64,000 nt of DNA from [Clostridium] celerecrescens 18A (GTDB lineage Bacteria > Bacillota > Clostridia > Lachnospirales > Lachnospiraceae), in the NCBI RefSeq assembly GCF_002797975.1, contig NZ_PGET01000001.1, positions 4,328,001-4,392,000 on the forward strand, read 5' to 3'. Shown here in pieces: positions 45,657-55,370 of this stretch. The notes under the pieces were generated by a model, which was not told the origin of the DNA, made no database searches, and saw only the letters and a program-made list of their open reading frames with translations. Both the position numbers and the translations under genes were made by a program. The first letter of the stretch is position 1. Each line of letters starts with the position of its first letter.

Positions 45657-45710
45657 TTGATATAAAAGAATAAAATGATATAATATAAAAGTAGATTGTA
45701 GACAATCTAC
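45657..45710 (+). promoter_or_regulatory. tRNA-Sec promoter with a palindrome at the start site
   Basis: TTGATA (45657-45662), 16 bases, TATAAT (45679-45684). Starting 6 bases after the -10 is a perfect palindrome, GTAGATTG TAGA CAATCTAC (45691-45710), whose core TTGTAGACAA fits the T-x-GT...AC-x-A form of GntR-type operators and could also serve a LysR protein. Its position over the start site suggests repression of tRNA-Sec transcription. Confidence 0.65.
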
Positions 45711-45725
45711 AATCTAAATATTTAT

Positions 45726-45819
45726 GGAAGCAGACAGGTAACTGGTGTGCCTACCGGTCTTCAAAACCGTGTTGCGGCTAATCGTCGTGGGTGGGTTCGA
45801 TTCCCATATGCTTCCGCCA
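45726..45819 (+). tRNA. selC: tRNA-Sec (anticodon UCA)
   Basis: 94 bases with encoded CCA. The acceptor ends GGAAGCA and TGCTTCC pair; the T arm is GTGGG, TTCGATT, CCCAT; the anticodon loop CTTCAAA carries TCA (45761-45763), which reads UGA. A long variable arm (about GTTGCGGCTAATCGTCGTG) and extended acceptor are typical of selenocysteine tRNA. It lies between selD and selB. SelA charges it from serine. Confidence 0.96.
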
Positions 45820-45895
45820 AAAATAATTTCCATTAACATAAATTGTGACCATATTGTTAAAAATTTATCAAACTTGGAATCTGGGTGAGGGGTGT

Positions 45896-47770
45896 ATGGA
45901 CAGCATAATTGTAGGAACTGCAGGGCATATTGACCATGGAAAAACAGCACTGGTAAAAGCCCTTACAGGCCATGATACAGACACGCTGGCGGAGGAAAAG
46001 AAAAGAGGAATTTCCATTAATCTTGGATTTACCGGCTTTATTCTTCCCAATGGGCGTACTCTTGGCATTGTTGATGTTCCGGGGCATGAAAGGTTTATTA
46101 AGAACATGCTGGCCGGAGCCACTGGCATTGACGCCGCTCTCATTATCATTGCGGCCAATGAGGGCATCATGCCTCAGACCAGGGAACATATGGACATTCT
46201 CAGCTATCTGGGAATACAAAAATATTTAATCGTGCTCACGAAAATTGACCTGGTGGATGAGGAATTTAAAGAACTGGTGATCGAAGATATCCAATCTTTT
46301 ATAAAGGGGACCTTTTTAGAAGGGACAAAGATCGTTGAAGTGGATTCTGTCAGCAGGAAGGGTTTTAACGACTTGATAAGGGAGCTTGAGATCCTGACTT
46401 CCAATATCCGGGAGAGGAGCTTTACGAAGAAACCCCGGATGAACATTGACCGGGTTTTTTCTGTGAAAGGATACGGAACCGTAGTCACCGGAACACTGAT
46501 GGAAGGGGTATTAAAGACTGAGGATGAGTTGGTGGTCTATCCTCAGGGGATTGCGGTCAGGGTAAGGAACCTTCAGGTTCATGAACATAACGTGGAATCT
46601 GCATATGCCGGGCAGCGGACGGCTATCAACTTATCCAATGTTGCAGTGGATGAAGTAAAAAGAGGAAATACAGTTGCAACAAAGGACAGCGTGTTCGTTA
46701 CAGACAGGATTGATGTCAGGTTTTCCATTGTAAGGACAACAAAGCTTGAGATGGGAAGGTTTTATAAGTTAAAGCTCTATGTGGGAGCGGCGGAGGAAGT
46801 GGCCAGGTTTGTGCCAATCTCCCATAAAAAGGTAAAGGCAGGGGATGAAGGCTATGGCCAGATTCTTCTGGATCATGAAATAGCAGTTTTAAAGGGCGAC
46901 CGTTTTGTGCTCAGAACCATTTCTCCGGTCACAACCATTGGAGGAGGGATCATCATAGATCCAAAAGCAGCGAAATATAAAAATAATCCTGAGGAACGGC
47001 TTCGGTCCCTACAGATGAAGGATTCTGCATCCTCTAAGGAGATTATAGAAGAATATATTAAAAACAACCCATTTTCCACTTTTGATCAGATTGCTGCCTT
47101 TTTAAATAAGGATATTAAGGAAGAGGAACTAAAGGAGCTGGAAACGGATGAAGCTATATTATTTATAGAAAAGCAGTACATACATGCAGAGTACCTCATG
47201 CATTACAGGTATATGGTGGAGGACATCCTAAGCGATTATCATAAGAAGAACCGGCTGCGAAAAGGGATTCCAAAGGCGGAACTGCTGGAAAAACTGGATT
47301 TATCCCATAAGAAGCAATGTGAAACCATGCTGAAGTATCTGGCCGGAAAGAACTTCGTGAGGCTTGACCAGAATCTGGTTTCCCGCTTTGATTTTAAACC
47401 TGCTCTTACAGAAGAGCAAAAGAAGGAAAAGGCTGAATTGGCTGAAAGGATTCTGGAAAGCGGCTATACGTTTCTGACGGCAGTAGAACTTACGGAAAAC
47501 GTCAGGGAAAAGCAGCAGGTGCTTGAATTCATGCTGCAGGACGGTTTCATGGTCCTTCCCGGACAGTATATTTTGGCGGAAGACCAGTATAAAAAGGCCA
47601 AGGAAGCAGCGGAAAGGCTTTTCCGTGAAAATGGGGTGCTAAAGCTTCCTGATTTCAGGGATTCCATAGGTACCAGCCGAAAATTTGCCTTAATGCTTCT
47701 GGAACGGTTTGACCAGGAGAAGTTCACCAGACGCCAGGGAGATGACAGGATATTAAATACTAAAAAATAA
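45896..47770 (+). CDS. selB: selenocysteine-specific elongation factor SelB
   Basis: 624 residues. It carries Sec-tRNA to UGA codons marked by a downstream SECIS hairpin. GTPase motifs: GTAGHIDHGKTALV (G1), DVPGHERF (G3), TKIDLVDEE (G4); then EF-Tu-like domains and C-terminal winged helices that bind the SECIS RNA (from about residue 380). I chose ATG 45896, after GAGGGGTG, at the conserved MDSIIVGTAGHIDHGKT start, not the frame's first Met at 45845. trxB follows after 13 bases. Confidence 0.94.
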   Translation: MDSIIVGTAGHIDHGKTALVKALTGHDTDTLAEEKKRGISINLGFTGFILPNGRTLGIVDVPGHERFIKNMLAGATGIDAALIIIAANEGIMPQTREHMDILSYLGIQKYLIVLTKIDLVDEEFKELVIEDIQSFIKGTFLEGTKIVEVDSVSRKGFNDLIRELEILTSNIRERSFTKKPRMNIDRVFSVKGYGTVVTGTLMEGVLKTEDELVVYPQGIAVRVRNLQVHEHNVESAYAGQRTAINLSNVAVDEVKRGNTVATKDSVFVTDRIDVRFSIVRTTKLEMGRFYKLKLYVGAAEEVARFVPISHKKVKAGDEGYGQILLDHEIAVLKGDRFVLRTISPVTTIGGGIIIDPKAAKYKNNPEERLRSLQMKDSASSKEIIEEYIKNNPFSTFDQIAAFLNKDIKEEELKELETDEAILFIEKQYIHAEYLMHYRYMVEDILSDYHKKNRLRKGIPKAELLEKLDLSHKKQCETMLKYLAGKNFVRLDQNLVSRFDFKPALTEEQKKEKAELAERILESGYTFLTAVELTENVREKQQVLEFMLQDGFMVLPGQYILAEDQYKKAKEAAERLFRENGVLKLPDFRDSIGTSRKFALMLLERFDQEKFTRRQGDDRILNTKK

Positions 47771-47783
47771 ATGGAGGTGCGTC

Positions 47784-48713
47784 TTGAAGATTTACGATGT
47801 TGTAATAATAGGTGGAGGGCCTGCCGGATTGTCCGCAGGACTTTACGCAGGAAGAGCCAGGTTAAATGCACTGCTGATCGAGAAGGAAAAGGATGGAGGA
47901 CAGATCGTTATCACTTCAGAGATCGAGAATTATCCGGGATGCCTTCCTGAGGAATCAGGCAGTTCCCTGGTGCAGAGGATGACAAAGCAGGTGGAGAAGT
48001 TTGGGATTGACCGGACTGCGGACTGCATTCAGGAAGTGGATTTTTCCGGAGATATCAAGGTATTAAAAGGAAAAGATAAGGAATATCATGCCAAAGCCGT
48101 AATCATTGCCACAGGAGCCTTTCCAAAGCCCATCGGCTGTCCCGGTGAAAAGGAATTGATCGGAAAGGGGGTATCTTACTGTGCCACCTGTGATGGAAAC
48201 TTTTTCGAGGATTTTGATATTTATGTGGTCGGCGGCGGAGATACAGCCGTTGAAGAGGCCCTTTACTTAACGAAATTTGGCCGGAAGGTGACTATAATCC
48301 ACAGAAGAGATGAGCTTCGGGCCGCTAAATCCATTCAGGAAAAAGCATTTGAAAATCCTAAAATCGAATTTATGTGGGATTCCGTGGTAAAGGAAATAAA
48401 CGGAGACGGAATGGTCCAGAGCATGTCCGTGGAAAACGTAAAGACAGGAGAAGTGACGGAGGTGTCTGCAGATGAGGCTGACGGTACCTTCGGGATCTTT
48501 GGATTTATCGGATACCTGCCCCAGTCAGAATGCTTTGAAGGCATCCTGGATATGGAATACGGCTATATCAGAACAAATGAGAACATGGAAACAAATATAC
48601 CAGGGGTTTTTGCCGCCGGAGATATCAGGGTGAAGAGCTTAAGACAGGTTGTCACCGCATGTGCGGATGGGGCCATTGCAGCCGTTATGGCTGAGAAATA
48701 CATAGAAAATTAA
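47784..48713 (+). CDS. trxB: thioredoxin reductase of the reductase operon
   Basis: 309 residues. FAD-binding VVIIGGGPAGLSAGLYAGRA, redox pair CATC (in VSYCATCDGNFF), NADPH-binding VVGGGDTAVEEAL. It passes electrons from NAD(P)H to the thioredoxin encoded next, which re-reduces selenoprotein A after each glycine or betaine reduction. Starts with TTG after GGAGGTG. The gene cluster trxB-trxA-grdA is the usual order in glycine-reducing clostridia. Confidence 0.93.
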   Translation: MKIYDVVIIGGGPAGLSAGLYAGRARLNALLIEKEKDGGQIVITSEIENYPGCLPEESGSSLVQRMTKQVEKFGIDRTADCIQEVDFSGDIKVLKGKDKEYHAKAVIIATGAFPKPIGCPGEKELIGKGVSYCATCDGNFFEDFDIYVVGGGDTAVEEALYLTKFGRKVTIIHRRDELRAAKSIQEKAFENPKIEFMWDSVVKEINGDGMVQSMSVENVKTGEVTEVSADEADGTFGIFGFIGYLPQSECFEGILDMEYGYIRTNENMETNIPGVFAAGDIRVKSLRQVVTACADGAIAAVMAEKYIEN

Positions 48714-48727
48714 AGGAGGAGATTAAA

Positions 48728-49060
48728 ATGTTGGTAGTGGATAAGGATACCTTTGGATCAGAAGTGCTGGAAGCGGAAGGAGTGGTATTTGTAGACTTTT
48801 TCGGAGATGGGTGCGAGCCATGCAAGGCTCTGCTTCCTCATGTTGAGAAGTTTGCTGAGGAATACAGTGATAAGATTAAATTCACAAAGCTAAATACTAC
48901 AAAGGCCAGAAGGCTTGCCATATCCCAGAAGATTCTGGGGCTTCCGGTCATGGCAATCTATAGAAACGGTGAGAAGGTGGAAGAACTGGTAAAAGACGAT
49001 GCAACGCCTGACAGAATAGAGGAAATGATAAAAAAGTATGCATTGACCTCACCGGTTTAA
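48728..49060 (+). CDS. trxA: thioredoxin of the reductase operon
   Basis: 110 residues. The active site is GCEPCK instead of the usual WCGPCK, a variant typical of thioredoxins in glycine-reductase operons. The cis-proline is in LGLPVMAIY. It follows trxB by 14 bases and precedes grdA. It reduces the selenide-sulfide bond formed on selenoprotein A during catalysis. Confidence 0.9.
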   Translation: MLVVDKDTFGSEVLEAEGVVFVDFFGDGCEPCKALLPHVEKFAEEYSDKIKFTKLNTTKARRLAISQKILGLPVMAIYRNGEKVEELVKDDATPDRIEEMIKKYALTSPV

Positions 49061-49080
49061 GATTTTTTTGTTAAATCATT

Positions 49081-49101
49081 TGGAACATAGCGTGGAACAT
49101 A
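49081..49101 (+). repeat. 9-bp direct repeat upstream of grdA
   Basis: TGGAACATA occurs twice, 12 bases apart. A TATAAT follows at 49151-49156 without a recognisable -35 box, 24 bases before the grdA ATG. This may be an activator site for a grdA-specific promoter. Confidence 0.4.
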
Positions 49102-49179
49102 TGATGTTTTCAGTCTGCAAAGCGGAGCCATCTGCCTTGGGGGCACACGTTATAATATATGAAAAAAGGAGGTAATAAA

Positions 49180-49644
49180 ATGCTGAAAGACAAGAAAGTC
49201 ATCATTATCGGTGACAGAGACGGCATTCCTGGCCCGGCAATTGAACAGTGTATCAAAACAGCTGGCGCGGATGTGGTATTTTCGTCAACAGAATGCTTTG
49301 TCTGAACGGCTGCGGGTGCTATGGACCTGGAGAATCAAAAGAGGGTAAAAACTTTGGCGGAGCAGTACGGCCCTGAAAACATTATTGTTGTTTTAGGAGC
49401 TGCAGAAGGTGAGGCCGCAGGCCTTGCTGCTGAAACTGTTACGGCAGGAGACCCTACTTATGCAGGACCATTGGCAGGAGTCCAGTTGGGACTAAAAGTA
49501 TACCATGCTTGTGAGCCGGAAATCAAAGATGAAGTGGACAGCGATGTCTATGACGAGCAGATCAGTATGATGGAAATGGTATTGGATGTTGATGATATCC
49601 GAAAAGAAATGTCAACAATAAGGGACGAGCATTGTAAATATTAA
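49180..49644 (+). CDS. grdA: glycine/sarcosine/betaine reductase selenoprotein A
   Basis: 154 residues when the UGA at 49303-49305 is read as selenocysteine (residue 42). The redox motif is [15 protein letters not shown], characteristic of GrdA. Protein A takes the carboxymethyl group from protein B as a selenoether and passes it to protein C, forming acetyl phosphate; thioredoxin restores it. The start [19 protein letters not shown] is the family's. AAAGGAGG precedes the ATG. Conventional calling yields only the piece from 49321. Confidence 0.95.
49303..49305 (+). other. UGA selenocysteine codon of grdA
   Basis: TGA after TGC TTT GTC, inside the family redox motif. A SECIS hairpin is expected just downstream; I could only see a short GGT/ACC pairing. 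Confidence 0.95.
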
Positions 49645-49853
49645 CATTCATCCCTTCACACATCAATTCTTGTGAAATGGTGACCCAGTTTTTCCGTTTG
49701 TATAAAAATGGTATATTGGCACCGCATTTTGCAGGAATTGATTTATTATTAGGACCTAATATGAGGTGCAGGGGTGAAAACATTTTTCAACCTTGAATTT
49801 GGAAATCAAAGGAACAGGGCTTCCTGTCAATTTGATTCAGTAGGAGGCAAAAT

Positions 49854-51392
49854 ATGTACAGCGTCTTAAAGGGGGCAAGCTACATCCTTGCCCATACGCC
49901 GGATATGGTAATTCATAATGGCACAACACAGACGACCCAGAGAACCATTGATCCGGATTCAGAGTATTTAAAAAATCTGGATAAGAGTCTGCGTTCTTAT
50001 GAAGAGTGTAAGGCATATCTGCCGAACCAGACTTACATAGGAAATGTTATGCCTGAGGAGCTGGCCGGTTATGCGCAGCCATGGTATCAGCAGAAATCCG
50101 ATTATGATCAGAGAGAAGGCAGGTTTGGAGAAATCATGCCGGAGGATGAATTCATCGGTCTGATCGCAATCTGCGATGTATTTGATCTTGTAAAACTGGA
50201 AGTTCAGTTTGCTGATACTGTGAAGAAAAAATTAGAATCTCACAACCTTATTGATCCATCGCTTTTAAAAGCCTTTGATAAGAGCTATGAATTATCAGAA
50301 ATCAACCATTTGATCACAGACGAACACGGGGAGCCTTTGTATTACCAGGGAACCACTGTCGGCTGTATCAAAGCGGCCCATGATATTGACCATTCCCTTT
50401 CGGCCCACGTCATTTTTGAAAATCTCGTTTCAAAAGCTTCCTGCGTTCTATCGTTACTGCATTTGATGGATAAGAATGATATCAAAAAGGAAGAAATTGA
50501 ATATGTGATCGAGTGTTCGGAAGAAGCATGCGGTGATATGAACCAGAGAGGCGGAGGAAACTTTGCAAAGGCAGCGTCTGAAATCGCAGGCTTAACCAAT
50601 GCCACAGGCTCTGATGTAAGAGGATTTTGCGCAGGCCCTGCCCACGCCCTGATCCACGCAGCGGCTCTTGTAAAGGCAGGTACCTTTAAACATGTGATCG
50701 TTGCTGCCGGAGGATCTACCGCAAAGCTTGGGATGAATGGAAAGGATCACGTTAATAAGGGGATGCCCATTCTGGAAGACTGTGTGGCCGGCTTTGCCGT
50801 GCTGATCAGTGCCAACGACGGCATCAGCCCGGAGATCAATACGGATATTGTGGGCAGGCATACGGTGGGAACCGGATCCTCCCCACAGAACGTCATTTCT
50901 TCTTTGACGGCGTCAGCTCTTGAAAAAGCAGGGCTGATGCTGACGGATATTGATAAGTATTCCGTGGAAATGCAGAATCCGGATATTACCAAGCCTGCAG
51001 GAGCCGGCAATGTGCCGGAGGCAAATTATAAGATGATAGGAGCTCTTGCCGCCATGCGGAAAGAGATAGAAAAATCCCAGCTGGCAGATTTCGTATCAAA
51101 GCACGGAATGGTGGGCTGGGCGCCGACCCAGGGACATATTCCCTCAGCGGTTCCTTATCTTGGATTTGCCAGACAGGAGCTAATGGATAAAAAAATCACC
51201 AGAGCCATGTTTATTGGAAAGGGAAGCCTGTTCCTTGGAAGGATGACCAATCTCTTTGACGGAGTATCTTTTATCCTGCAGCAGAACAGCGGTGCAGGCC
51301 AGGAGGAAACGGTGTCAGAGGAAAGGATCAAAAAGCTGATCGCAGCAGCCTTAAAGGACTTTGCAAGGCATCTACAGGAAGACGAGGGGTGA
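49854..51392 (+). CDS. grdC: glycine/sarcosine/betaine reductase complex protein C, beta subunit
   Basis: 512 residues. Start MYSVLKGASYILAHTPDMVIHNGTTQTTQR and a FabH-like thiolase fold (HVIVAAGGSTAKLGMNGKDH) identify GrdC. With GrdD it receives the acetyl group from protein A and releases acetyl phosphate, giving ATP by acetate kinase. GTAGGAGG precedes the ATG. The 209-base gap after grdA (49645-49853) contains a weak GAAAA/TTTTC hairpin but no gene. Confidence 0.93.
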   Translation: MYSVLKGASYILAHTPDMVIHNGTTQTTQRTIDPDSEYLKNLDKSLRSYEECKAYLPNQTYIGNVMPEELAGYAQPWYQQKSDYDQREGRFGEIMPEDEFIGLIAICDVFDLVKLEVQFADTVKKKLESHNLIDPSLLKAFDKSYELSEINHLITDEHGEPLYYQGTTVGCIKAAHDIDHSLSAHVIFENLVSKASCVLSLLHLMDKNDIKKEEIEYVIECSEEACGDMNQRGGGNFAKAASEIAGLTNATGSDVRGFCAGPAHALIHAAALVKAGTFKHVIVAAGGSTAKLGMNGKDHVNKGMPILEDCVAGFAVLISANDGISPEINTDIVGRHTVGTGSSPQNVISSLTASALEKAGLMLTDIDKYSVEMQNPDITKPAGAGNVPEANYKMIGALAAMRKEIEKSQLADFVSKHGMVGWAPTQGHIPSAVPYLGFARQELMDKKITRAMFIGKGSLFLGRMTNLFDGVSFILQQNSGAGQEETVSEERIKKLIAAALKDFARHLQEDEG

Positions 51393-51396
51393 GTGA

Positions 51397-52557
51397 ATGT
51401 CAGAGGGTAAGATGAAACGTATAATCGCAGATACCTTTTTGGATATGGCTCACATGCTTGAGACAGGCCAGACCGGTAAAAGAACGCCTATTGCAGTTAC
51501 CGCCATAGGCAGTGAGCACGGGGAAGAAGCCATTTACCAGGCAGCCTGTGCAGCGGCAAAAAAGGGGATATCTGTAAAAGTAATCGGAACCATGCCAATG
51601 GAAGCGGAAAACCTGGAGGTCATACCGGCTGCCTCGGAAGAAGATGGCCATAAAAAGATGGATGACATGCTTAAGAACCAGGAAGCTTATGCGGCAGTAA
51701 CCATGCACTATCCTTTCCCAATCGGGGTATCTACAGTCGGCCGGGTGATTACTCCGGCCGCCGGCAAACAGATGTATATTGCATCCACAACAGGAACGTC
51801 ATCTGTGAACCGGGTGGAAAGTATGGTAAAGAATGCCATATACGGAATTATTGCTGCAAAGGCCAGCGGGGTGGAAAACCCTGCCGTAGGTATTTTAAAT
51901 GTGGATGGAGCACGACAGACTGAGATTGCTCTGCAAAAGCTTTTGAAAAATGGCTATGACATCCGGTTTGCCATTTCTCAAAGAGCTGATGGGGGCATTG
52001 TCATGAGGGGCAATGATTTACTGACAGGCTCTGCAGATGTAATGGTCATGGATTCTCTCACCGGAAATGTCCTAACAAAGGTGTTTTCCGCTTATACCAC
52101 AGGAGGCAGCTACGAGTCGGTTGGTTTTGGATACGGTCCGGGAATCGGTGAAGGGTTTGACAAGCTGATTCTCATTGTATCAAGGGCATCAGGAACACCT
52201 CTGGTTACAGGGGCCATTGAATTTGCAAAGGAACTCCTTGACGGCAATTATCATAAGGTTATGGCTGAGGAGTTTGCAAAGGCAAAGAAGGCAGGCCTTA
52301 CAGAGATTCTGGAGGAATTAAAGCCCGGTAAAGCTTCAGAGCCGGCTGAGGAAGTAAAAGCGCCTCCAAAGGAAGTTGTAACAGAGGAGATCCTTGGAAT
52401 TGAGATCATGGATCTGGAAGCCGCGGTTACCTGTTTATGGGCTGCCGGTATTTATGCGGAGAGCGGAATGGGCTGTACAGGGCCCGTGGTTCTCATCACA
52501 GAACACAATCTTAAAAAGGCCAGGGAGATTCTTTCCGGCAATCAGTTTATCGGCTGA
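51397..52557 (+). CDS. grdD: glycine/sarcosine/betaine reductase complex protein C, alpha subunit
   Basis: 386 residues. PlsX-like fold; the C-terminal motif ESGMGCTGPVVLI holds the cysteine (residue 360) that corresponds to the acetyl-carrying cysteine known in GrdD. Works with GrdC. The start is 4 bases after grdC's stop. Confidence 0.93.
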   Translation: MSEGKMKRIIADTFLDMAHMLETGQTGKRTPIAVTAIGSEHGEEAIYQAACAAAKKGISVKVIGTMPMEAENLEVIPAASEEDGHKKMDDMLKNQEAYAAVTMHYPFPIGVSTVGRVITPAAGKQMYIASTTGTSSVNRVESMVKNAIYGIIAAKASGVENPAVGILNVDGARQTEIALQKLLKNGYDIRFAISQRADGGIVMRGNDLLTGSADVMVMDSLTGNVLTKVFSAYTTGGSYESVGFGYGPGIGEGFDKLILIVSRASGTPLVTGAIEFAKELLDGNYHKVMAEEFAKAKKAGLTEILEELKPGKASEPAEEVKAPPKEVVTEEILGIEIMDLEAAVTCLWAAGIYAESGMGCTGPVVLITEHNLKKAREILSGNQFIG

Positions 52558-52612
52558 CCCAGCCGGAGGACAGCTTGGAAGGTTTGAAAAATAATTTGAG
52601 AGGTTCGGAAAA

Positions 52613-53995
52613 ATGACAGATAAAAACAGTCTCATGAGGCAGCTGCCTAAAGTGGATGAAATGATGCGTTCCATGGCTTTAGAAGGAATCACTGATGTTC
52701 CGGCGGTTTTAATAAAACTTGCCTGTCAAAAGGAAATTGAGCTGGAACGGCTAAAAATTTTATCCGAAGAATCCTGTCAGCTCTCAAAGGATGAGTTAAT
52801 CAAACGGATCAAGGCTGAAATTGAAAGGCAGAATAAACCCCATCTACGAAGGGTGGTCAATGGGACCGGCATCGTGCTTCATACCAATCTGGGGAGAGCA
52901 AGGCTTTCCCAGACGGTTTCGGAAAGCATGAAGGAAATCAGCGGATCTTACTCCAACCTGGAGTATCATCTGGAAACAGGGGAAAGGGGCTCCAGGTACG
53001 ACCATGTGGAGCAGCTTCTTACCTTTTTGACCGGCGCAGAGGCAGCCTTAGTTGTCAACAACAATGCGGCAGCCGTGTATCTGGTGCTGAATTCCATGGC
53101 AAAGGGAAAAGAGGTCATCGTTTCAAGGGGTGAGTTGGTGGAGATAGGCGGAGCATTCCGTGTTCCGGAAATCATGACAGCCAGCGGATGCAGTCTTATG
53201 GAGGTGGGAACCACCAATAAGACCCATGAAAGAGATTATGAAGATAACATCAGTGAAAATACCGGGGCATTATTAAAGGTTCACACCAGCAATTATAAGA
53301 TCATCGGCTTCACAGAGGAGGTATCTCTGGAGCAGATGAAGGCGGTGGGGGAAAGGCACGGGCTTCCGGTGATATACGATCTGGGATCCGGGCTGCTTGC
53401 CGACTTAAAGGCGTATGGGATCGGTGATGAACCAACGGTCAAAGACTGTCTGGAAAAAAGGGCTGATATTGTATGCTTCAGCGGAGATAAGCTCCTTGGA
53501 GGACCTCAGGCGGGTATCATAGTAGGGAACGCCCGGTACATCAATCAGATGAAGAAAAATCATCTGCTACGGGCGCTGAGGATTGATAAGCTGACCTTGA
53601 ACGCCCTGGAATTAACTCTCAGGCAGTATTTGTCCCAGGATACGGCGATAGAACAGATTCCTACCCTAAAAATGATCACAGAGCCTTTGGAACGTTTAAA
53701 AGAAAAAGCAGAGCATTTATACCGCCTGCTGGTGAAACAGCCGGGGGTAAAGGCTGAGGTGCTGGAAACGGAAGGGCAGATCGGCGGAGGAACCATGCCG
53801 GGGGTTAATCTTGCATCTTATGCAGTTGGGATAAGTGTGGAACAGGTATCCGCAGATATGCTGGAAAGCATGCTTCGAAATAACTCCGTTCCTATCATAG
53901 CAAGGATCTGGAAAAACAAGGTACTCCTTGATGTAAGGACCATGAGTGAAGAAGACCTTTTCGTGGCTGCGGATTTTTTTAACCGCTTAACTTAA
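52613..53995 (+). CDS. selA: L-seryl-tRNA(Sec) selenium transferase SelA
   Basis: 460 residues. PLP enzyme that turns Ser-tRNA-Sec into Sec-tRNA-Sec with selenophosphate. The PLP lysine is in CFSGDKLLGGPQAG (residue 293). N-terminal LPKVDEMM and VVNGTGIVLHTNLGRA are family marks. It sits between grdD and the protein-B genes, separate from selD-selC-selB, so selenium insertion is induced together with its main clients. Confidence 0.94.
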   Translation: MTDKNSLMRQLPKVDEMMRSMALEGITDVPAVLIKLACQKEIELERLKILSEESCQLSKDELIKRIKAEIERQNKPHLRRVVNGTGIVLHTNLGRARLSQTVSESMKEISGSYSNLEYHLETGERGSRYDHVEQLLTFLTGAEAALVVNNNAAAVYLVLNSMAKGKEVIVSRGELVEIGGAFRVPEIMTASGCSLMEVGTTNKTHERDYEDNISENTGALLKVHTSNYKIIGFTEEVSLEQMKAVGERHGLPVIYDLGSGLLADLKAYGIGDEPTVKDCLEKRADIVCFSGDKLLGGPQAGIIVGNARYINQMKKNHLLRALRIDKLTLNALELTLRQYLSQDTAIEQIPTLKMITEPLERLKEKAEHLYRLLVKQPGVKAEVLETEGQIGGGTMPGVNLASYAVGISVEQVSADMLESMLRNNSVPIIARIWKNKVLLDVRTMSEEDLFVAADFFNRLT

Positions 53996-54031
53996 ACGGT
54001 TTTTAACTATTAATTTGAAAGGAGATATGGA

Positions 54032-55357
54032 ATGAAGCTGGAATTGGGAAATTTTTATGTGAAAGATATTTGCTTCGGCGATCAGACTTCTTTAAAAGAC
54101 GGACTTCTTACCGTGAATAAAGAAGAAGCTCTTGCAGTAATTAAAGAAGATGAGCATATCACGGAAGCAGAACTCTATATTGTATCGCCTGGGGATCATG
54201 TCAGGCTTGTTCCTGTAAAAGAGGCTATTGAGCCCCGCTACCGTGTAGGGGGAGGCCCGGTGTTCCCGGGAGTGACCGGAGAACTAATGCAGGCCGGAAA
54301 TGGAACCACCCATGCGCTGAAGGATATGAGCGTTCTGGTAGTAGGAAAACATTACGGCGGTTTCCAGGATGGGTTGATTGATATGAGCGGAGAAGGTGCC
54401 AAATACACCTACTTCTCACAGTTAAAGAATCTGGTTCTGGTTGCTGATTCAGATGAGGTTTTTGAGCAGAAGGAACAGCAGAAGAAGAACAGGGCCTTAA
54501 GATGGGCAGGCATGCGCCTTGCCGAATACATCGGTGCCGCAACAAAGGATTTAACACCGGATGAGGTGGAGACCTTTGAGCTGGAACCAGTTACAAAAAG
54601 AAGCGAGGAAGTAAATAAGCTTCCAAGCGTGGTACTGGTGCTTCAGCCCCAGTCCCAGATGGAAGAAGGCGGCTATAATGACTTAAATTATGGCTGGGAT
54701 ACCAACCGGATGCTTCCAACCTTCATGCATCCCAATGAGGTACTGGATGGAGCGATGATCAGCGGATCCTTTATGCCATGCTCTTCCAAGTGGGCAACCT
54801 ATGATTTCCAGAACTTTCCCATGATCCGCAGTCTTTATAAGGAGCATGGAAAGACCATTAATTTCATTGGAGTGATCATGTCCAATTTAAATGTTGCCCT
54901 GGATCAGAAGGAAAGAGCTGCTCTATTCGTGGCGCAGATGGCTAAGAGCCTGGGCGCGGATTCTGCCATTGTTGCAGAAGAAGGATACGGCAACCCGGAT
55001 GCGGACTTTACGGCATGTATCGTTGCACTGGAGAATGCAGGCGTTAAGACCGTAGGACTTACAAACGAGTGCACGGGAAGAGACGGTGCCAGCCAGCCGC
55101 TGGTTTCCTTAGATGAAAAAGAGGATGCCATCGTTTCCTGCGGAAACGTATCTACACTCATCAGACTTCCAAAGATGGAAACGGTTCTTGGAGAGTTAGA
55201 GGCTCTGGCAAGGGACGGAATGTCCGGAGGCTGGTCCAATGATGAGATTTTAGGGGCTTCTGTAAAAGAAGATGGTTCAATTATTATGGAAAACAACGCC
55301 ATGTTCTGCGGAGACCAGGTAGTAGGCTGGTCAACCAAGAGGATGGTAGAATTCTAG
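54032..55357 (+). CDS. reductase component B proprotein (GrdE/GrdG/GrdI family)
   Basis: 441 residues. The family proprotein self-cleaves at a cysteine, leaving a pyruvoyl group on the C-terminal fragment that forms a Schiff base with the amino substrate. The candidate is Cys250 in ISGSFMPCSSKW, near the position reported for GrdE. It pairs with the selenoprotein B subunit encoded 13 bases downstream. Glycine (GrdE), sarcosine (GrdG) and betaine (GrdI) forms are too similar to separate by eye; the BCCT transporter next door favours betaine or another quaternary amine. AAAGGAG precedes the ATG. Confidence 0.88.
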   Translation: MKLELGNFYVKDICFGDQTSLKDGLLTVNKEEALAVIKEDEHITEAELYIVSPGDHVRLVPVKEAIEPRYRVGGGPVFPGVTGELMQAGNGTTHALKDMSVLVVGKHYGGFQDGLIDMSGEGAKYTYFSQLKNLVLVADSDEVFEQKEQQKKNRALRWAGMRLAEYIGAATKDLTPDEVETFELEPVTKRSEEVNKLPSVVLVLQPQSQMEEGGYNDLNYGWDTNRMLPTFMHPNEVLDGAMISGSFMPCSSKWATYDFQNFPMIRSLYKEHGKTINFIGVIMSNLNVALDQKERAALFVAQMAKSLGADSAIVAEEGYGNPDADFTACIVALENAGVKTVGLTNECTGRDGASQPLVSLDEKEDAIVSCGNVSTLIRLPKMETVLGELEALARDGMSGGWSNDEILGASVKEDGSIIMENNAMFCGDQVVGWSTKRMVEF

Positions 55358-55370
55358 AAGGAGGGACGAA

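Noticed and set aside
49321..49644. Stand-alone 107-residue gene
   Set aside because: It is the part of grdA after the in-frame selenocysteine UGA; upstream codons continue the GrdA family sequence from 49180.
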